In this document: piece by piece, positions 58,370 to 64,000 of the stretch
How the letters are laid out: every line of letters starts with the position of its first letter
Numbering within the stretch: position 1 is the first letter of the stretch
From: Acheta domesticus
Taxonomy: Eukaryota > Arthropoda > Insecta > Orthoptera > Gryllidae
Assembly (NCBI GenBank): GCA_031308135.1
Contig: JAHLJT010000631.1
Location: 30,586,271-30,650,270, forward strand
DNA length: 64,000 bases
Reading direction: 5' to 3'
Notes under the pieces: model-generated
Told to the model about the DNA's origin: nothing
The model's database searches: none
What the model saw: the letters and a program-made list of their open reading frames with translations, nothing else
Position numbers and translations under genes: made by a program

Positions 58370-58669
58370 TTCCTAGACAAAAGGCGGTTATTTCATTCTC
58401 TACTTCTTCTTTATAAAATTTTAAACGGTATACATGTAACACGCCTTATAAGTAACTTCAATCCTCTGAAATTAAATCGAGCTCGTGATTCAGCACTGCT
58501 TTGTGTACCACGTCACAACACTACTTCGTTCAGTAGATCATTCACCATTACAGTTATCCGAGCCTGGAATAAACTACCAGCAAGCCTAAAACATTCAAAT
58601 ACCTTCCGTAAATTCAAAAAAGGATTAACCACATGGGTAAGGAATAATGACATGCAGAATGGCTGTTAA
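58370..58669 (+). pseudogene. C-terminal fragment of a LINE ORF2 (jockey-like)
   Basis: An open 99-codon segment with no start codon ends at a TAA (58667-58669). It reads LLLLYKILNGIHVTRLI, then LCVPRHNTTSFSRSFTITVI, RAWNKLPASLKHSNTFRKFK and KGLTTWV. The pattern YKI-x-NG, then P-R-x-N-T-x-x-F-x-x-S-F, then W-N-x-L-P-x-x-L-x-x-x-x-F-x-x-F-K is the conserved C-terminal region downstream of the RT in jockey/CR1-type non-LTR retrotransposons. Endonuclease and RT domains are absent, as expected for a 5'-truncated copy. Its own 3' UTR follows directly. Confidence 0.8.
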
Positions 58670-59776
58670 CATCTCCTTCAATCTCCAGACTTTTCCCACC
58701 TCCAAGCACCCGGTCACCGCACCCTCTAAATGCTGTACTTTCCGCACTCTCTAAATTCAAAATTCTATCCCATAACTCATGACTCTCTTCACTTTCCATT
58801 CTGTATCAACCCCTGTAAATTATTTAATACAATCATATAATTTTCAGTGTATCTTAATGGAATTGTTTAAATAAAATATACATAAAGTGACTAGCGACAT
58901 TCCAGATAAACGTACTTATACTCGTAGCTATTTTTGTATTATCATCATAATCTTTACTGCAACATGTTGGTATAAATACAATTTGATGTTAAGATCCTAC
59001 TATACTTTTATATTGTTCCTGAATACTGTCAATATTGTATTTTAAATTATTGTTACTATTAGCCTATAATGTATTGTACTCCTCTGGTGTTAAAAATGAT
59101 TTTATACTTATGTAAAGTGCTCATGTAAACCGAATGTACCTTGTTGTAACGTCTCTGGAATAACTTCACGTCTTCCGCCTACTTTTTCTTCCTCCTTTTC
59201 TTCGCTTCTTCTCCCTTCCCTTTGCTCACAAACTTCCCCATTTTTTCATTATGACTCGCCCCCCTCCGAACATCTTTCTCTTCTCTTTCTCTACTGTGTA
59301 TATATTCTGCTCTTTTAATGTTCGGCCCTAAGCCGCCATCCTGATTGAGATTTTTCTGGGTTTACTCAATCGCTTAAGGCGTACGCCGGGATGGTCCCTT
59401 GTATTGCACTCCCAGTCATAAATGTACAGTTGTCCCCCCTTTTAGCCTCTCTCCTTTCTTCTTTCTCTTTCGACCTTTCTTCTTCATTTCCATCTGCATT
59501 TCCACTCTCTTTCACTTCTCTCTTTGTTCTTAAAATGTTCGGCCTTTAGCCGCCATCCTGATTGAGGTTTTCTGGGTTTACTCAATCGCTTAAGGCGTAT
59601 GCCGGGGTGGTCCCTAGTTTTGCTCTCCCAGATGTAAATGTACAGCTGGCCCTCCCCCTCTTAAAATATTATTTCTCTGTATTAATGTAGATTGAGTGGT
59701 TAGGCGGAAGAGCAGGCCCTATGGCCTGAGCCTCGCCATTAATAAAGGCATTTTTATTATTATTATTATTATTATA
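58670..59776 (+). mobile_element. LINE 3' UTR with duplicated unit and (ATT)n tail
   Basis: The 1.1-kb noncoding tail of the LINE whose C-terminus is at 58370-58669. A ~217-bp unit beginning TTCGGCC is duplicated (59321 and 59538). Each unit holds a stem-loop (CCATCC ... GATTGAG ... CTCAATC ... GGATGG or GGGTGG) followed by a GGTCCCT word and AATGTACAG. The element ends GCCATTAATAAAGGCATTTT and a TTA repeat (59752-59775). A microsatellite-like tail rather than poly(A) is known for several LINE clades. Confidence 0.75.
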
Positions 59777-60461
59777 ATGATTAAAATTTTAAACATACGG
59801 GAAATGGCATCTAAAGTTTTCAGTGCATTCTTGATTCATATGCTGGACAAACACAAACACCGATATTTTGACGTGATTCAACCTACAGTTGTTTCCAGAA
59901 TCAGTGTGTCCAACACTGGAAAGCAAACTATTAACTATTTATCACGGCGAAAGCAGAAAAAGGACATCCACGGCATTCAAGCATCACCCACTATGTGTCA
60001 AAACGGCAACACGCACTCCCATGCTACGTACACTTCAAAGGTTTTTAAAAATACTTAGAGGATAAAGATTACATTAAGATCAAACGTGGCTTATTTAACA
60101 CAGAAAACTATCACGTAATTAATAATTTAAAAATAGTACATTGTGAAATGATGATGTAATGATGGGTGTTAGTGCACAAGTGTTATTACGATAAGAGTGA
60201 GAAACGAGCGAGTATCGTAAACTTCACACGAGTGTATTAAAACCCATTACATCGAGTTTCATACGGTACTTTTTCTACGACTTTTGTAAGTTAAACTTTT
60301 ACAATAAATAATTTCGTGGCTGTTGATTCAGACAAGGCCACCTAGCAGACAGCTACCTAAATCTACCCTCGCGTGCTGCCGCAGGTGGCTTGGTTACTAA
60401 TCCGCCTGCTAGAGAGTACTGCGCAAATAGGATCAAAGTGAAATTACGAATTATGAATTAA
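59777..60461. other. AT-rich intergenic stretch
   Basis: No supported gene; a frame crossing the LINE tail junction (59696-60058) is not recognised. Confidence 0.45.
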
Positions 60462-60470
60462 ACTAAAGCA

Positions 60471-60719
60471 ATGTGGGATATCGTAAAAAATACAACCACA
60501 TCATCTCGATACCTTGTAGAGAATGTTATTTTAAAGGATAATGAAAGAGAAACGAGTAATCCGGAAAAAGTTGCCAATCTCTTCAACAAACACTTTTCCA
60601 GAATTGCGTCTGATCTCACGAAGGGACTAAAATCACAAAATTCAACATTTTACACTTCCCAAAAATTTCAGATACGATGTTTATTCCCGAAACTTCTCCC
60701 AACGAAATCCTCAGAATAG
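60471..60719 (+). pseudogene. LINE ORF2 linker segment before the frameshift
   Basis: The 82-codon segment contains WDIVKNTTTSSRYLVENVIL and NPEKVANLFNKHFSRIASDL, the linker region that precedes RT in jockey-like ORF2 proteins. The family similarity stops around TFYTSQ; from there the matching sequence (FPKISDTMFIPETSPNEIL) continues in the next frame. A single-base indel near 60650-60660 is the simplest explanation. The last ~20 codons in this frame are therefore not real. Confidence 0.75.
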
Positions 60720-62239
60720 TCAGTAAACTAAAAAATAAATATTCATCTGGTTTAGATGAATTTCCGGATTGTTTATTAAAAACTTGTGCACCTGCCTTTA
60801 TACATCCGTTAACTCACATTTTCAATGCTTCTTTATGTACAGGAATATTTCCAGATATTTTCAAAACAGCAAAAATTAAGCCACTTTTTAAAAAAGGGGA
60901 CAAAAATGATATTCAAAATTACCGGCCAATTTCTCGTTTGTCAGTTTTCTCAAAAATATTAGAAAGGCTTTTCTACTTACGAATGGAAACATTTCTCAGG
61001 AAAAACAGAGCGTTTTCAGACTCACAACACGGTTTTAGAAAATCAAAATCTACGGAAACTGCCATTTTTTCTTTTCTCAAAGATGTTGCTTCATCAATAG
61101 ACCAAAATGAAATACCCATTGGAATATTCTTAGATCTCTCGAAAGCTTTTGACGTTATTGACCATAAGATCTTGCTCTCAAAATTACCTTCGTATGGAAT
61201 TCGTGGTATTGCCCTAGATTGGATAACTTCTTACCTTAAACATCGGACTCAAAAAGTAGAAATACCATACTGGCAGGAAAGGACATTACATACTTATATT
61301 TCCAATTCTTTGCCAATTGTGCATGGGGTCCCGCAAGGTTCGATCTTAGGTCCTATTCTCTTTCTGTTATATGTAAACGATATGCCCTCGTCTATTAAAA
61401 ATGGAAGAACGGTTCTGTTTGCTGATGACACGAATGTTCTTTGCAAAAAAGAAGCAGTAAATAGTACAATTTCAGAAGTTTCAAATTGGTTTAATAATAA
61501 CAAATTAATTGTTAACGAAAGAAAAACTGTTTCAATGCATTTTTGCATCTCAAATCGGAAATCGCATGTTCCATTGAAAATGAACAATATGCAATTAGCT
61601 GATGTTGAGGCAACAAAATTTTTAGGTCTTTCAATTCAATCAAACCTCAAATGGAATGTACATATAACAGAATTAAACACTAAATTAAGTTCATTATGCT
61701 ATGCATTCAGAATTCTTTCAAATTCTGTCAGCCTTCATGCAGCTCGTTGCGTTTATTTTGCAAATGTGCATTCCCGCCTGAGATATGGCATAATATTCTG
61801 GGGAAGCTCATCCTGTAGTATTCAGACCTTCAGATTGCAAAAGAAAATTATTCGAATAATGAAAAAATGCCTTCCACGTGATTCCTGCAAGCCTCTTTTC
61901 ATTGAGCTGGGAATCCTACCATTGCCTTGTCTATTTATTTACGAATCTGTAATATTTGTCAAAAATGACCTACTTAACGGAGGGAACATATTTTCATGCA
62001 ATATTGATATTTATAATTACAACACACGCCGTAGAAATCACGTGCATCAAGTGTCAGTATCAACAGCTCAGTACAAGAAATCAACATACAATACATGTAC
62101 GTTACTTTACAACGCATTGCCAGATGACATAAAACAATTAAAGTCGGTATACAAATTTAAGTTAAAAGTAAAATCTTTTCTGCTGCAAAACTGTTTCTAT
62201 ACAATTAGAGACTATACTGATTGTGAAAAAGAAAAATAA
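60677..62239 (+). CDS. Non-LTR retrotransposon reverse transcriptase (jockey-like ORF2, partial)
   Basis: A 520-codon uninterrupted frame; the ATG is only the first Met after the frameshift, not a natural start. RT blocks occur in order: KLKNKYSSGLDEFP (17-30), NYRPISRLSVFSKILERLFY (81-100), QHGFRKSKSTETAI (117-130), GIFLDLSKAFDVIDHKIL (149-166, first catalytic Asp 153), HGVPQGSILGPILFLLYVND (216-235) and VLFADDTNVL (246-255, the FADD catalytic pair). The thumb and C-terminal part follow, ending YNALPDDIKQLKSVYKFKLK and a Lys-rich tail. The enzyme primes cDNA at a nicked target site. The upstream endonuclease is lost, so this copy should be immobile, yet its RT residues are intact, suggesting recent insertion. 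Confidence 0.93.
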   Translation: MFIPETSPNEILRIVSKLKNKYSSGLDEFPDCLLKTCAPAFIHPLTHIFNASLCTGIFPDIFKTAKIKPLFKKGDKNDIQNYRPISRLSVFSKILERLFYLRMETFLRKNRAFSDSQHGFRKSKSTETAIFSFLKDVASSIDQNEIPIGIFLDLSKAFDVIDHKILLSKLPSYGIRGIALDWITSYLKHRTQKVEIPYWQERTLHTYISNSLPIVHGVPQGSILGPILFLLYVNDMPSSIKNGRTVLFADDTNVLCKKEAVNSTISEVSNWFNNNKLIVNERKTVSMHFCISNRKSHVPLKMNNMQLADVEATKFLGLSIQSNLKWNVHITELNTKLSSLCYAFRILSNSVSLHAARCVYFANVHSRLRYGIIFWGSSSCSIQTFRLQKKIIRIMKKCLPRDSCKPLFIELGILPLPCLFIYESVIFVKNDLLNGGNIFSCNIDIYNYNTRRRNHVHQVSVSTAQYKKSTYNTCTLLYNALPDDIKQLKSVYKFKLKVKSFLLQNCFYTIRDYTDCEKEK

Positions 62240-62360
62240 TGTTTAATGTAACAAAACAAAGATGTATAATGAATTAGTTTATGTTTGCATTGTATACATT
62301 AAAAAAATATTTAATACGCCTGTAACAAGTAATGTACTTCAGCTTCCGGGTCAATGACCC

Positions 62361-62418
62361 CCATCTCGATCAGGTTTTTGTCCAGTTTCCCTGATCCATA
62401 GAGCAAATGCTGAGATGG
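62361..62418 (+). other. Conserved LINE 3'-UTR stem-loop
   Basis: Outer stem CCATCTC (62361-62367) pairs with GAGATGG (62412-62418). Inner stem GATCAGG (62368-62374) pairs with CCTGATC (62390-62396) around a 15-nt loop. The equivalent place in the LINE tail at 59336-59394 uses different bases with pairing preserved. LINE reverse transcriptases often recognise a 3'-end stem-loop, so this is a plausible recognition site. Confidence 0.65.
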
Positions 62419-62455
62419 CCCCTTGTTTTGCTTCTGGACGTAAATGTAGCTTCAC

Positions 62456-62889
62456 TGTGCGCACGTTTTGTTGAGCACTCCTTTTGCTTGTAGTTCATTT
62501 ACAGTTGAAATTGATTTTCTATAACTCGGGAAAAAACATTTTTCAAATATCTTTATTTTTCTAAAATAATTATTTTCTAAATTAATTTTTTCGTTTTCGT
62601 TTTCGTTTTTTTTTTTGTTTTGATTTTTTTTTGTTTTTTTTTTTTGTTTTTGAAATAAAATTCTGGCCCTCAAGAAAATGTGCGCAGATAAATTTCTTTC
62701 CCCACACGTCATATACGGTTTTTACTGTTTTTTGACTAAATAAATAAATAAATTAATAAATAAATAGATGCACTTTATTATAAATAATATACCACGAAAA
62801 AATACTAATAATAAAAGAAATTAAAACTATTGAGCATAGTATAATATCAAATACAATTTTAGTGTTAATTTTAATTATTTGCGTTTTAC
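62456..62889. other. Low-complexity T-rich and (AAAT)n stretch
   Basis: T-rich tracts at 62586-62655 (TTTTCG- and TTTTG-type runs) and an (AAAT)n microsatellite at about 62737-62768. No gene. Confidence 0.6.
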
Positions 62890-63095
62890 AATAGTATAAC
62901 ACAATCGAACGAAACATTTGCTAAAATGATTCTCAATGATTAATTAAGTGGCAATACTTGGTTTGTAAACTTCCCTGTGATTGGTCAAGAACCTGTATCA
63001 TAATAAAAACTGTATCGAAATTACTATCATTTTGCAACTGATTGCAGCCATCAAATGACAACATTATACAATAGGAGTAGAAAAAGTAAAAAATT
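62890..63095 (+). repeat. Dispersed repeat C, copy 2
   Basis: Partner of 45690-45890 in the same orientation (AACACAATCGAACGAAACAT, AAGAACCTGTATCATAAT, GCCATCAAATGACA). Divergence is about 20-25%. Class unknown. Confidence 0.7.
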
Positions 63096-63600
63096 GCATC
63101 TTCATCATTTTGGCCCATTCTTACTCCCTGTAGTTAGAGCTGGCTGCGTGGCGGCATCCAATGGTTAACGCATCGCCTGATACGCGTCATTGGCCGAATA
63201 CGGAGCGACTGCTCGCCGAATGCCGGTTAACCGTGGTACTCGGTGAATATTTGCTTCCTTTGAGTGGCCACAAAACGCTTACTCGCTGATTGGCGCTGGG
63301 GAGACAGCAAGCAACTCTCCCAATTATTACTCGGGATCGGGAGGATATTCGCTCGGCTCTCGCGGAAATGCCGCATGTGTGGCGGTGCCGCCTTTACGCA
63401 GGAGGCGGAGTTGTCATAAAGTTTAACTCAGGCGCATTGGAAGGTGTTTTTCTACGCGGTGCTGCGATAATTAATTGGATCCTGTTTTCGAAATATACGA
63501 CTCTGGCATTGCGCGTTTCCCATGATAGATTGATGTTTCCGGGATGGCACCTGCAACAGCGATTAGTTCTGTTAGTACAGTGCATGTTTTATCCTTAAAA
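63096..63600. other. Intergenic stretch
   Basis: More GC-balanced than its flanks. GGCGGCATCCAATGGTTAAC near 63151 resembles a tRNA A-box region, but no B box follows at the right distance. No gene is supported. Confidence 0.4.
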
Positions 63601-63719
63601 TGTGGCGGTGTAGCTCCCCTGTTAGATATTGAGATCCAGCGAAGACCTGCAGGTTACTTGCAGGGGATTTCCACCTCCACTATCTCTCCCACAACGGGGC
63701 CACTGTCCCAGCCGAGATA
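63601..63719 (-). mobile_element. SINE-A fragment (- strand), diverged
   Basis: Internal SINE-A sequence (GTGGCGGTGTAGCTCCCCTG, GATCCAGCGAAGACCTGC, CACAACGGGGCCACTGTCCC) without head or tail. It stops within a few bases of the Penelope-like coding fragment at 63721. Confidence 0.7.
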
Positions 63720-63720
63720 A

Positions 63721-64000
63721 AAAGAATTATTTGATTTCCAAAATTTAATTTATAAAATCAAATGTCAAAATTGTCCTAAAGTTTATATTGGACAAACTAA
63801 AAGGAAATTAAAATTAAGAATATCTGAACATATCAGAAATATCAACGAAATTTCACAAAACTAAATTCTATTTCGACACATAGAATTGAAATGGGTCACA
63901 TGATAGATTTTATAAATGTTGAAATATTAGGAATAGAACCAAAACAATTTTGGAGATCTACTCTTGAGACTTTATTTATTAAAACTCATAATTGTTTAAA
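63721..64000 (+). pseudogene. Penelope-like element GIY-YIG endonuclease domain, partial and frameshifted
   Basis: The first segment (63721-63864) reads LIYKIKCQNCPKVYIGQTKR followed by LKLRISEHIRNI. It shows the GIY-like YKI, the CxxC of the zinc-finger-like insert typical of Penelope-like elements, the VYIGQT (YIG) motif and the catalytic-type Arg and His of RISEH. After a stop at 63862-63864 homology continues in another frame from about 63858: STHRIEMGHMIDFINVEILG, then ETLFIKTHNCL at the window edge. One base was gained or lost near 63858. These elements encode RT followed by this C-terminal nuclease; the RT is absent, so the copy is 5'-truncated and continues rightward. Confidence 0.85.

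Larger units (their letters stand above)
60462..62455 (+). mobile_element. 5'-truncated jockey-like LINE with intact RT core
   Basis: A ~2-kb non-LTR retrotransposon copy. It begins in the linker between endonuclease and RT (AMWDIVKN... NPEKVANLFNKHFSRI), carries a one-base frameshift near 60655, then an uninterrupted RT and C-terminal region to 62239, and a ~215-bp 3' UTR. ORF1 and the apurinic endonuclease are missing. The 3' UTR ends in the stem-loop seen also at 59.3 and 59.5 kb. No clear tail or target duplication was found, so the right boundary is approximate. Confidence 0.88.

Overview
This 64 kb window looks like gene-poor nuclear DNA from an arthropod, most likely an insect with a large, repeat-rich genome. 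The evidence is an AT-rich background, a mariner transposase relic, jockey-like LINEs, a Penelope-like GIY-YIG domain, hAT, pogo and other TIR elements, and tRNA-derived SINEs. The species cannot be named from the sequence. I found no convincing host protein-coding gene and no real tRNA or rRNA gene. Most long open frames are artefacts of GC-rich simple repeats or lie inside transposable elements.

Layout. 0-3 kb: a 17-bp minisatellite, a long G-skewed GC-rich block and a SINE-B copy. 6.6-7.9 kb: an inverted repeat and a C-skewed GC-rich block. 10.1-12 kb: a deleted mariner interrupted by a hAT-type element, then a foldback element and a multi-arm palindrome. 12.5-15.8 kb: two more GC-rich blocks and an inverted SINE-B. 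17.3-18.2 kb: a foldback MITE and a SINE-A copy. 20.4-21.0 kb: a probable solo LTR. 25.3-26.4 kb: a ~305-bp tandem array. 28.9-29.3 kb: a TIR element packed with CAGTGA motifs. 30-34.5 kb: SINE fragments, foldback MITEs, a 398-bp TIR element, a full SINE-A with target duplication and an old LINE 3' end. 37.8-40.2 kb: SINE-A, two hAT-type elements and a perfect 98-bp inverted repeat. 42.3-43.3 kb: a foldback MITE abutting a pogo/Tigger-like element. 46-48.7 kb: two SINE-A copies in opposite orientation around a TIR element, then a tail resembling a Penelope-like element. 57-62.5 kb: SINE-A, a 5'-truncated LINE with a duplicated 3' UTR unit, and a second LINE with an intact RT core. 63.6-64 kb: a SINE-A fragment joined to a Penelope-like GIY-YIG domain that runs off the window.

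Two tRNA-derived SINE families dominate. SINE-A is about 550 bp with an (ATCA)n tail: six near-complete copies plus two fragments, four copies with visible target-site duplications. SINE-B is about 215 bp with an A-rich tail, in four copies. At least five LINE or Penelope-like loci could have supplied reverse transcriptase. The most interesting signals are the paired, apparently co-varying stem-loop in the 3' UTRs of two different LINEs, the 98-bp palindrome with a partial hammerhead-like core, and the CAGTGA-rich TIR element.
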